This document shows, one piece after another, positions 12,601-22,223 of a DNA stretch of 64,000 bases; positions within the stretch are counted from its first letter, which is position 1; each line of letters starts with the position of its first letter. The notes under the pieces were generated by a model. It was not told the origin of the DNA, ran no database searches, and saw nothing but the letters and a program-made list of their open reading frames with translations. This DNA is from Stropharia rugosoannulata. Its lineage: Eukaryota > Basidiomycota > Agaricomycetes > Agaricales > Strophariaceae. The translations under genes and the position numbers were made by a program. Location: assembly GCA_028532985.1 (NCBI GenBank), contig JANCIK010000001.1, positions 2,852,001-2,916,000 on the forward strand, in the 5' to 3' direction.

Positions 12601-12913
12601 AGAGCATACACAAGCTGTGACAAAAATGACACCTGCCAATCTGGCGTTAGTCATGGCCCCAAACCTCTTGCGGTGTAATTCAGACTCGATGGCTGTGGTT
12701 TTCACTAATGCTCAGTGAGTGACCTTCATCTTTTATTAGCTGGTTATTCATGCAAACCTTTGTAGATACGAGCAAATATTCGTCTACAATTTGCTGCTTT
12801 ACCTCCACTGCGATGATGTGGACCCGGATTACAAGCCTGTTCATGGCTTGGGGGCAGTAGCCAATATTCCATCTCCTAAGAAGCCCAGAAACCGATCTCG
12901 ACGCAGGGAGTAG
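9675..12913 (+). CDS. Rho GTPase-activating protein with two WW domains, MyTH4 and RhoGAP
   Basis: About ten exons join into a domain order like animal ARHGAP39/Vilse. A Ser/Pro-rich N-terminus is followed by WW1 (NFWVTLVDP...GQVSWDPP, ~9900-10060) and WW2 (GEWWELSDE...GETKWERP, ~10115-10220). A long disordered Ser/Pro linker (10450-11090) follows. MyTH4 then runs from FSTHRTGFLFKRRVPVAQ through QRDAVKIFKVIQHIMGD and GELRDEIYCQLMKQLTSNP to FETYLQAFIQKH (~11350-12070). RhoGAP comes last (IPIILPFLADGILALGG, EGIFRVPGD with the catalytic arginine finger, then LWLRELCDPLIP and NLALVMAPNLLR). It should stimulate GTP hydrolysis on Rho/Rac/Cdc42 and tie this to proline-rich partners and the cytoskeleton. 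The 3' end is convergent with the Mtf2-like gene, 77 bp away. Confidence 0.9.
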
Positions 12914-12990
12914 AATATTATCTATGTATATATTATACAGGTTATATATTAGTTCTATCTTCAAGTATACATACACTTATAAATAGTAGG

Positions 12991-14328
12991 CTATCTTGAC
13001 CCGACTGCTGCTTTCTGTGCAGGAACTTTGCGCGGCTTCCTTGCGAATGTTTGTTCAAGGTTTAACCAATCGTTGAAACCGCCATCGCCCTCTATTTCAA
13101 GGTCTCGTTTCCAAGCATTCAAACTAGTAAACTTGGCTTCCTTGACCCCTGTAAGTCTTGCTATTGTGGTTTCAATTTCCTGTAGGGTTCGTGAAATATT
13201 GCTGTCTGATAAGCTTTGGCCGATTTCTCGTCTCGCCTGCTCCACTAGCTGTTGCGTCCGATTGTTTGCCCGGACAGCGTTTACTTGCATTTCTAGAAGT
13301 GCATTCAGGACGCCCTGTAAATCTCTAAAAGATGACCATCGGGTTTCTATCAGCTCATTGTATGCATCAGTCGAGCATCCGAATGTGTACGACACGATTG
13401 AAAGCTTCTGAGCGTGGTTAAAGATATACAGGGCCAAGTTGGGATCGCGATAGGTTACTCGGAACGTCCGCATGAGATGTGCAATTAGCTGGGGGTATAT
13501 TGGAGACTGTAGGGGCAACAACGTTCTCTTCTTGTCTGGGGACTGAGCAGCTCGAGCAACTGCCTCTCTGGCAGCCTGCTCGTATCGCACCGACTCTGCA
13601 AAGACTTCTCGGTCGGCCCAATCTAGCAGCTCTTGATCGTTGGTGCACTTCTCCATCTCTTCTTTCTTCATATCGAATTGTTCCGCCGTAGCCAGGCGCA
13701 CCTTCTGCGAGGGCTTGCGCTGTGCTATTCTGCGCAACCTGCCAAATAGGTCGTTAACGTTCTTTGGGCCGACTTCATCCAGCAGTACAGTAGGGCTTTC
13801 TTCGGCGGTTGTAGAAGGTGCTGTAGCTGTCGTGGTAGGGGACGAGGGTGACGGTTGTGAATCTTTTTGGGTAAATATCATGTCGAGCATGTCTGTAAGC
13901 ACTTTTGACTCGCGCTCTGTCAAGGTCTGGCGTGGCTTTGAAGGCTCTGGAGGGTGTGATCGAGAACTTGACTTCCGAGTCGATGATCTGTCTATTTCGT
14001 CCAGCATTGAGTCCCAAGTACTGCCTGAAGAGAACAGACTGCCAGAGGATCGACTTTTGATTTCATTAAGCGTTGGTTTTAGAAGTATTATAATATATGC
14101 ATACGCACGATGGATTTTTGGCTTCATTTGAGTCATACGACTGCCTACATAGGGATGTTGTGTGATATGAAGCAAGTTTACTTGAACTTCCGTTGACTTT
14201 AGCCGGTACTTGTCTTATACAACGTAGTGCTGAGGTGCGCGATCAGATACAAGTTTGCTATAATTTCTAGAAGCCTTACTTGAGGCTGTTCTGCGAGCAG
14301 AGCATGACAGATGACGGGAAGGTAACAT
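12991..14328 (-). CDS. Mtf2-like mitochondrial gene-expression factor
   Basis: The large last exon (from about 14080 to 12991) encodes a Ser-rich segment, an ESKVLTDMLDMIF helix and a C-terminal helical domain (SPIYPQLIAHLMRTFRVTYR, ALYIFNHAQKLSIVSYTFGC, AYNELIETRWSSFRDLQGV). This arrangement resembles the Mtf2/Nam1 C-terminal domain of fungal mitochondrial RNA-processing and translation factors. A short first exon at 14328 supplies a typical import presequence (MLPSRHLSCSARRTASSKAS, rich in Arg/Ser with no acids), supporting a mitochondrial location. The joining of exon 1 (ending near 14217) to the main exon is not fully resolved; a phase-compatible acceptor exists near 14106, and a small extra exon is possible. 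The family assignment is by remembered pattern and is moderately sure. Confidence 0.65.
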
Positions 14329-14587
14329 AATGGCTTGGATAGTAAGGGCGAGATAGTGAGTCAAGCGGCAGTGGCTAAAATTCCAATACGGAGTCAACTT
14401 TTGCCGAAGACTTATAGTCACATGACATTAATTTGTCTATGTCCCGACTTCGGACCGAGCTCCGGCCCTCTTACAAGTTTTACGACCAAAGATACGGATA
14501 AACCACTACATAATGAATACTATGTAACAGTAAAAACCTTTACAAATGACTCAATACTGGGTGGCAACAGGTAGCAACTAGGCGGTA

Positions 14588-15946
14588 TTAGTTGAAGTTG
14601 CCAATTGTAAGTGCCTGTCCTGCTACCTGTCCCTTTATTTTTAATTCAGCTTGGGTACGCTCAACCTCGTCTTGCACGCGTTCAATAGACTTGAAGTACT
14701 TGACCGTTTTCACATGAAGTTCTACAAACTTGTCAAAAGACGACGGAGAAATAGGAAAGACATAGTTCGAACCAGCTGTAGCATCTTCATCTGTAACAAT
14801 CAACGCCCATGGGTGTAATTGAAGGGCAGAGAGAGTCCACTGAGTAAAGTTAATCAATACTTGACGGTACATTGAATTGATCGATTCTAGACAGACCAGA
14901 TGATTGACACCCTCCTCTGGTTTGCTCGCATTAGTGAAATATACTTTTCAGGTCGAATTGTGTGCCCTACCTATGGCTTTGCTGAGAGCAAGCGCTTTTC
15001 TCTGCCCAGTGACAACAACTACAACCTCTCGCGCGTCTAGAACAGTGGCCACACCGACAGTAAGGGCCATGCGAGGGACTGCAGAGATATCATTATTGAA
15101 GAAACGCGCATTGGCAAGGATAGTATCGTATGCAAGCGTCTTGATTCTCGTTCGGGATGCGAGAGAGGACCCTGTGATACATACATGCTTAGCTGAAAAG
15201 GATATTAAAGTTCATGATCAAAAAAAAGTACCTGGTTCCTGTTAACAGAGTGAGCATCATCCTACGAGGTGTGAATCTGGCATACATTAAATGCAATGTG
15301 CCCATCTTCACCAATTCCACCCAGAAATAGTTCTATGCCGCCATACTCTTTGATGCGTTTCTCGTAGGCATTGCACTCTGCAACCAAGTCTTCGGCATTT
15401 CCGTTGAGTATGTTGACTTGAGAGGGTGGAATGTCAACTTGTCGTCGTAAATGGTCAGTTATCTATAAAGCAGAAAAGGAATTCAGCCAAGCTTACTATG
15501 AGAGAAGAATTCACGAAACATAAATGTGTGGTAGGATTCAGGGTGATCCTGCGGCAGTCCTACATATTCGTCCATATTGAAGGTGACTACGTTTTGGAAC
15601 CTGTAAAGAAGGAGTACATTAGAACGAGTATATTCTGAGACGCATAGATGCTCACGATAACGTTTTGTCCTTTACCATAGTTATTAGTGCCTTGTATGTT
15701 GGAATAGGCGAAGATCCAGTGGGAAGCCCTAATACAAACGGCCTCGAAGCCGTGGGGTTGAATTCATTGATCCTACCTCTCATAGTTAGCGGTGTAACAG
15801 TGTATTATCAAGGAAGAGGTACCTCTTGCATATGTAATTGGCAATGTAGTCCCCGACTGTCTTGGGGTCTTCACGGATAATGAGACCTAATTGAAAGAGG
15901 CTCGATGAGAATACATTCCATCATCACAAAAGAAAGACGCACGCAT
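14588..15946 (-). CDS. NAGB: Glucosamine-6-phosphate deaminase (isomerase)
   Basis: The protein starts ATG-C at 15946; a short intron then joins to give [20 protein letters not shown], the classical NagB N-terminus. Further exons carry [20 protein letters not shown] (the catalytic Asp loop), [28 protein letters not shown] (the catalytic His motif), [23 protein letters not shown] region, and [19 protein letters not shown] with [16 protein letters not shown]. The enzyme converts glucosamine-6-phosphate to fructose-6-phosphate plus ammonia in the cytosol, the last step of N-acetylglucosamine and chitin catabolism. The C-terminal extension after KYFKSIERV (about 30 residues, charged) is typical of eukaryotic forms. 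There are about eight short introns. Apparent insertions in single frames (around 14850 and 14765) are introns with good GT/AG ends. Confidence 0.93.
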
Positions 15947-16403
15947 ATCGGTAAGAGGTTAGCAGCGCTAGAGAGGGATGGTTTCAAAAGCGGCCACGAA
16001 ACAGCCTGGGCTGCATTATATGGCCTGCTATCGGAACTATCTTGATTGGGACAACGAGTGGCTATTTATTCCAGCGGGTCATGGTTTGATTCGAACATGT
16101 CTTTCGCCATTTGTTTAGTTGGTGGTTGGTGGAAGAGACATCTGATCAGCAGCGTGACTGTGCAGCCCAAGTGCAGACGCTTCGGAGCAACGTGCACCTC
16201 GACTCGGTCTATGCTAGTCTTTTCTTAGATATAGTTGGCGGCGCCGCTTTCTGTGCTTCCTGGATACAACCCGCATGGCATTCCATATCTACGCTGCTGG
16301 CATACTTACCTCGACCCGCCTCACTGCTCAGTTTATCTATCGCTATCAAATCGGAATAACTTTACCAGCCCACATTCTCCGGTTCAAACTTCTAACGCTG
16401 TAG
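15947..16403. other. Divergent promoter region NAGB / IMPACT-like
   Basis: About 450 bp between the two start codons. Several short open frames are present without motifs. If the IMPACT-like gene has an unrecognised 5' exon it would lie here. Confidence 0.45.
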
Positions 16404-17110
16404 ATGACAATCCACTTTATATCTGCCCAAGTGAGACGGGCTGCATTCTATTGGACATATAGACATCGTCCTTCAAATACACATCGTGTATGCGTTTTGT
16501 CACGCTCCATAACGAAAGCCGCCAAAGCTACAGCTGATGCAATTCCACCTATAATCATAGGTACGCGGTGTATTTTTGTTCTGAATGTATCCCCGTCTGA
16601 AGACCAATCAATTATTTCGTTGCAGATAACTGGAAACATCCCGTATTTTCGTCGCAACGCATGACAAAACGAAAATCTGTATTTCTTGGGCATGCATCTG
16701 TTTTATCCAGTGTCGATGAACTTCCTCAATTTGTTGACGGTTTAACTGCTCTTCCAGCTTTAAAAAGAGCCACGCAATTTATGTATGCCTATAGAATCAT
16801 TCCAGAACCCAACAACCCGTGTAAAAAGATACTCGGACAGCACGACGGAGGCGAAAAGGGCAGCGGTGAACGTCTTTCTCGTCTGCTAGACGTACTTGAT
16901 TGCCAGAATGTGGTTGTGGTTGCATCACGATGGTATGGGGGTGTGCCGCTTGGCTCAGATAGATGGAAGTTGATATCGGCTGCCGCCAAAGAAGCTTTAC
17001 ACAATGGAAGTTTCATTCAACAGAAAACAGCTGAAGGAAACACTACCAAACCTTTTGACAAGAAAAATAATAAAAGGAAAAGAATTAACATGGCAATACA
17101 GAGACGTTAA
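16404..17110 (+). CDS. IMPACT / UPF0029 (YigZ) family protein
   Basis: Two exons (16404-16560, 16626-17110) join in frame to 213 residues. The second exon carries the UPF0029 core: KRKSVFLGHASVLSSVDELP, then ATQFMYAYRI, DGGEKGSGERLSRLLDVLD and the signature VVVVASRWYGGVPLGSDRW. The C-terminus is basic and low-complexity. In Yih1/IMPACT this domain, together with an N-terminal RWD domain, restrains Gcn2; here no RWD domain is visible, so it is a stand-alone form whose role is unknown. The N-terminal 50 residues are not conserved, and the start at 16404 is simply the first ATG of that frame. The gene could begin at another exon. Confidence 0.75.
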
Positions 17111-18502
17111 TACGAGCGAATGGCATGAACAAGGGCATTGAAGAAGGTCACCTCCAAGGATCTCGAGCTGAAGTCGGGCCATGGCTCCCTCAAACAGTCT
17201 TTTGTATCCTTAGCCATGGGGTTTTCAGACATCTTCCACTGCCTTGCATGTTTAGTGACACATGCTGGCATTGATAAAGGAATGTAGGTGATGTTGAAGT
17301 TGGGCAGGATATTGCGGAGGATGCGCTCATGCATATATACTGAGAAAGTGATTATTATACTCTTTTCTACGAAACGATACCCATCTCAGACGCTCACCTT
17401 GCACGTTGTAATAAAATGTCCAAGGGTCGACAAGGACACCAGGGCCATCAGTTGACCATATATCTTGCAACAGGGGGACAAAGCCAGGGACCTCAGCTAT
17501 TGCGCAAGTTGGCTGTATGAACCAGCTACCTTGCCAGAGAAGCAAAGTATGGGGTATTTCGTAGTCCCGAGTGATCGCCTTGAGGCTGAATAGAAGATTT
17601 GGCAGAAAATCGTTCATAGTAACTGACAGTGCAGCATTTATCAAACTGGATTCTAGAGAGGATTTGCACGCCATTGGATAGAGCCAATTTTTCTCTGAGC
17701 ACAGCGCCAGAGCAAAAGTCCAATTTCCGTACCTATTAGATTGGAATGTGTATGTACCTGCTGGAGCTGGGACAGGACCGCGATTAAAAATGATGATATC
17801 AGCTTTACTAGCCCTGTTAAGCCAGTAACTGTTCAGGACTCTTATTCCGCTTTGTTCATGCATAGCATATTCAATGAAAGCCTCGTGCCGTTTCCTAGAG
17901 ACATTCAATGTCATAGAAAAAGAGAATTGTAGGAGAGATGAATTCATAGCAAGGAGAGTGTTTTTGCTTGGAATTTTCTTTTTCCGTCCGCTAACTTCCT
18001 CGACAACCATAAAATCGTTCCCAGAAAGTTCTCGGCAGATATGATGGAACGTACAGAATTCATGGCCTAAGCAAGCAAGCGACCGATTTTCATGCAGTTC
18101 TAAAGAGTTGAGCCACAAAGAGTGAAGGTGAAAAGTCGTCTCCGGGCCAACGAAAAGAATACGTTTTCCAGAGAGCAGCCTACAGAGATCAACACTGGCA
18201 GAAGAGCTAAATTTGATAGGTGTTTTTGAATTCGAACAGGTACTTCGTGGCGAGAAACGTGGCCACGAGTCGGAGCCAGTTGTCCATTTGCCTTCCTTTA
18301 TCGAACAAAATAGTTCTGATTGTAGGCTAAGGATCTTCGCAGGATCGCCTCGGGGAGCAACCTGGGAAAGCAGATCTGTCACGACTTCATCTAGGATAGT
18401 ATTTACTGCATCCTTGGTTTGACTGGGTTGAAATATTTTGAGCAAGATATAGGACAGGTTGAGTAACAACGCAAGACAAGCCAGGCGCCGCAAGTAGGAC
18501 AT
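17107..18502 (-). CDS. Membrane-anchored SGNH / PC-esterase-like protein (Cas1/PMR5-type), catalytic block altered
   Basis: Two exons (18502-17398, 17339-17107) give 445 residues. An N-terminal signal-anchor (RRLACLALLLNLSYILLKIF, residues ~5-25) indicates a type II secretory membrane protein. A lumenal domain opens with SGKRILFVGPETTFHLHSLW at residues ~111-130. This position and pattern match the first block of PC-esterase/SGNH acyltransferases (normally GKRxLFVGDS), but the Asp-Ser is replaced by Pro-Glu-Thr. Later conserved-looking blocks include ADIIIFNRGPVPAPAGTYTF and QVYMHERILRNILPNFNITY. It may modify glycans or be a non-catalytic relative. The start is the ATG at 18502; the codon ten residues upstream is TTG. 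The stop overlaps the 3' end of the IMPACT-like gene by four bases, tail to tail. Confidence 0.55.
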
Positions 18503-18601
18503 GATGGTAATGATGATGGGAGCAACTGCCAAGGTGGAGTCCTTCCAGATGCAGGGCTGTAGTCACAACAATCACAAGCTTCATGCATCTCTTCCACCAC
18601 C
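18503..18601. promoter_or_regulatory. 99-bp shared divergent promoter
   Basis: Only 99 bp separate the ATG of the esterase-like gene (18502, minus) from the ATG of the lipase gene (18602, plus). Both promoters and both 5' leaders must fit in or overlap this interval, or transcription starts inside the opposite coding region. No TATA box is apparent. Confidence 0.6.
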
Positions 18602-20144
18602 ATGCCTAGTGTCCCGCTCTTAGGTCGTCTCTCTATAAGGGACTATGCTACTCTGATATTCGGTTTTCTCTTCCTTGCCTTCGAGTCGTTACTCCATTTT
18701 ATCATTTTATTCTTGCCTAAGCCAGTAATTAACTGGTTCTACCGCCGCTCGCGCGCTCTCTTCAATCGCGTCTCTCCACCAACCGCGCCAAGTTCCAAAG
18801 AAAGACAAGCTGGCGAGCGCGTTCTTCACGCAAGAGATTTCGGCGAATTGTGCAGCATATATGGCTATACACATGAAGAGCACGTTGTACTGACCAAAGA
18901 TGGCTACCTTCTCGGCCTGCATAGGCTGCCATCCAAGATGGGGGAGAAGAAGTTGCACCCAGGCCATAGCACTGGAAAGCCTGTTGTATATCTACACCAC
19001 GGGCTCTTGATGAACAGCGAGGTATGGGTGTGCTTGACCGATGCTCGTCGTGCACTCCCCTTCGTTCTTGTAGAGCAGGGATATGACGTCTGGTTGGGCA
19101 ATAATAGGTGTGTGGCGCGATTTACCCTGAATGAAATCATTTTTACCGATTTGAATAAATGTAGAGGAAACAAGTATTCAAAGAAGTCCATACATCACGG
19201 CCCAAACTCTCCCAAGTTCTGGGACTATAGGTATGTAGCTTTGCGCAAATGTAATTACGATTGATAACTCAAGTCGTCCCTAGCATTGATGATTTTGCAT
19301 GGCATGACATCCCTGATTCCATAAATCACATTCTCGACGTCACGAAAGCGGAAAGATTAAGTTACATAGGGTTCAGTCAAGGCACTGCTCAAGCGTTTGC
19401 CGCACTCAGCATACACCCTAGCTTAAATGACAAAGTGAACGTTTTCATTGCTCTGGCACCAGCCATGAGTCCACCTGGACTTGCCGCTCCTATTGTAGAC
19501 GGTTTGATGAAGGCCTCGTGAGTTTCACCACCCTTTTCATTTAGACTACCTAATGACAATTTAAACACAGTCCAACACTTCTTTTCCTTTTCTTTGGGCG
19601 CAAATCTATTTTATCTTCGGCCACAATGTGGCAGTCTATTTTATACCCACCTATATTTGCCAGCATGATCGACCATTCTCTCATATGGCTGTTCAACTGG
19701 CACAGCGCCAACATCGAAAGGGAGCAGAAGATTGCAGCCTACGCTCATCTCTACTCCTTCGCTTCGGTTAAATCGGTCGTGCACTGGTTCCAAATCATGA
19801 GAAACGCCGCGTTCCAGATGTACGACGACGATGTTCTTTCTCCCGTCGTCCGGACTACTGTCAGTTCTTACCGTCCTGCGCGTTTCCCGACTCGCAACAT
19901 CGTTACCCCCATCTATCTACTTTATGGAGACTCTGACAGTCTTGTGCATATCGACACCATGCTTTCACAGCTCCCAGAACATACCGTTGCCAAGGCTTTG
20001 CACTCGTATGAACATCTCGATATTTTGTGGGGCAAGGATGTTGACAAAGACGTTATACCCGAAGTGTTGAATGCGCTAGGAAAATACAACTCTTCGTCCG
20101 ATGTTAAATTAAATGTCAAAACTCATGGCTTAATCGTAGAGTAG
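18602..20144 (+). CDS. Membrane-anchored steryl-ester lipase (Tgl1/Yeh-like, acid-lipase family)
   Basis: Four exons (18602-19107, 19165-19230, 19284-19517, 19571-20144) give 459 residues. An N-terminal hydrophobic segment (YATLIFGFLFLAFESLLHFI, residues ~15-40) anchors the protein. The ab-hydrolase lipase domain starts at DFGELCSIYGYTHEEHVVLT and includes VVYLHHGLL (oxyanion region), GYDVWLGNNR, the nucleophile elbow YIGFSQGTAQ with Ser222, and late acid and base candidates in LLYGDSDSLVH and SYEHLDILWG. Fungal members sit on lipid droplets or ER and hydrolyse steryl esters. The GFSQG form of the elbow is common in the fungal branch. The frame is intact across all introns. It lies head-to-head with the esterase-like gene and convergent with PinX1. 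Confidence 0.92.
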
Positions 20145-20273
20145 TTTAATTTGGATTGGTACAATATAGGTCGCCATAACCAGGCTGAAATCCAATTAGA
20201 ATGATATTGTTTATTGAGCATACAAAAGATCTAATAGTAGCAGAGGTGGATTAAGAACCTAATGCTACACGAA

Positions 20274-21820
20274 TTACGAGTCTTTGCGATGCTTTTTCTT
20301 CTCCTTTTTCGACTTCGTGGCTTCTTCAGGAGGAGAATCCCCTTGACTTTTGTGCTTTGTTTTCGCTTTCTTCTGAGAGATTTTTTCGGCGTCATCTTCT
20401 GTCGTATCAATATCTCCAGATTCTTTTTTGCTACTCGATGCAGCAATGATTCTTGCGTCTGCCGCCTCTGTTTCATCAGTGGCCTTTCCCTTTCCCTTGT
20501 CCTTTTTACTTTTCTTGTTTCCTGACTTCTCCTCAACATCCGCCTCCTCTTCCTCCTTATTCTTTTTCTTATCTTTTTTCCTTTCTTTCTTTTCTTCTTT
20601 CCGCCTTTTCTTGGCATCAGACTCGGACTCCACGTCAGAAATGTGAGTATCGACCTTCTCTCTGATAACCTCTTCATGTTCAGGTGTAGCAAGGGTCAAT
20701 GATGACGTAGCAGCAAGGAAGGACGAAGACATCAATGCGGAGAATTTCGAAAGTCCAACCCGTTGAGTCTCCTCCTCGATCTTCGTCTCAGTTTGGATCT
20801 CCAAGTGCAAGCAGGAGGCACCAATCCCTCCTCGTGGTCTCTCATACATATCATCGTCGACACTGCTGGTGTTCGTCGAGACGGGTGCACTCGGGCCAGA
20901 GCTAGAGGCCGAGCTACCATTACGCGCGTTGAGCTTCTCCTTGAAGTAATCCGCGAGACTTTTAGTCGATGTTGTAAGTTTATCCATGCCCAACGCGTCC
21001 GTATCCTCGACGGAAGTTAGTTTTCCCTGCGTGCTAGGTGCCGGATAGGAGGGTTGTGATTCAGGCGCGATTCCTAAAATCTCTGAGATATGTGCGGACG
21101 ACTTGGACGCGATGTTTTTCGCTGCGATAGCGCGAGCACGATGTCTATATACCATAGTTAGCAGTGTCTACACACACGAGAACATGAGCAGACTTACGCC
21201 CTATGCCGAGGCAGCGCAACCACTCTCTTCACCCCAACTGCGACAGATTCTGGAGTTGCGACAACTCTGGTCATCTGCACCGCGGTGTCATCCTCCGCTT
21301 TGTCTTCAGACTCCTTTTTCTTCTTCTTTGAGGCCAATTCGTCGTCTTTCTTGTCTTCATGTTTCCTCTTTTTCTTTTTCTCCTCAGACTCGACCTCCGC
21401 GTCTTCTATGGCTTCGGTTGCGTCCATCACGTCCTCACCCTCAGCAGATGCAACGGGTTGCTCGGTCATATTCTCATTCAAACGCCTTAACAGATTCTCG
21501 AAGTCCCTGTTTTGCTTCCAGGCAATGCCGTTTGGGTCCTTCGTCTGTGCAGCGCCAATACCGAGCATGTCGAGCTTGTGCGAGACCTTTATGTGAGATT
21601 TCATGCCATCTCCGCCTGCACCAAGCCCCTTGGAGGCATCCCATCCGAACTTCGAAAGGTAGTTTGAGCCAAACCTAGCAGCATCTAATGATCACGGAAG
21701 CAAGGACATTTTTGAGCAAGGAGTTATTCGTATACCATTCTTGGACGCACCGTCTGCCCAAGATAAGTTGCGGGGATCAGCACCTATGCGCTGCTTTACC
21801 TTTCGACCGGAGAGACCCAT
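20274..21820 (-). CDS. GNO1: PinX1 / Gno1-type G-patch protein
   Basis: The N-terminus MGLSGRKVKQRIGADPRN-LSW is the PinX1/Gno1 signature. It is followed, after a short intron, by a G-patch (ARFGSNYLSKFGW...GLGAGGDGMKSHIKV) and by DMLGIGAAQTKDP and WKQNRDFENLLRRLN. A long Lys/Glu-rich disordered region follows, interrupted by HRARAIAAKNIASK and STKSLADYFKEKLN, which resembles the telomerase-inhibitory segment of PinX1. The C-terminus is again KE-rich and poly-basic, as in nucleolar proteins. Yeast Gno1 stimulates the helicase Prp43 during pre-rRNA and snoRNA maturation, and PinX1 binds telomerase. At least three exons. The start at 21820 is fixed by the conserved MGLS. Confidence 0.9.
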
Positions 21821-22223
21821 AAGGACGGAAGGTTGAAAGTAATGAGAGCTTCAGAGAGACAAACCGCCCCCGCAGAACGAATAGTACGGCAGATCAACTG
21901 AGAGAACAAAAATTCTAAATTGACGCTCATGTTTCTTAGTTGCTTAGTCATGCGTTCACCTGGGTTACCTTCGCTTCATTATTGTGCGTTCTCCAAATGC
22001 TCTAGGCTTGCCCATCTGGATATTATTGCCCAAGTACATTTGTATGTATGTATGTACAACATGGTATATTCCAATGTAAAGGTAAAGAAAAGTGAACGAG
22101 ATCATAATAAAACAGAAAAATACAGCCCTGGCAACTTACGCCAATATATACGATAAATGAGGAGAAATGAAGAATTTACGGAAGAAGTGAAACAAAGAGC
22201 CTTAACTTTATCTTACTAATGGT
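21821..22223. other. Intergenic, no gene seen
   Basis: PinX1 promoter and the 3' flank of the NoxR gene. AT-rich, with a (TATG)n run near 22040-22050. No conserved frame. Confidence 0.5.

Noticed and set aside
14830..14900. Apparent insertion in the deaminase between VNHL and WTLSALQ
   Set aside because: The segment has GT and AG ends, and its removal restores the standard family sequence, so it is an intron.
16046..16110. tRNA-like words (a GGTTTGATTCGAAC stretch resembling a B-box)
   Set aside because: No matching acceptor stem or convincing A-box could be paired around it.
20274..20700. Long plus-strand open frames rich in Phe/Leu/Ser opposite the PinX1 gene
   Set aside because: They are the complement of Lys/Glu-rich codons of the real minus-strand gene.
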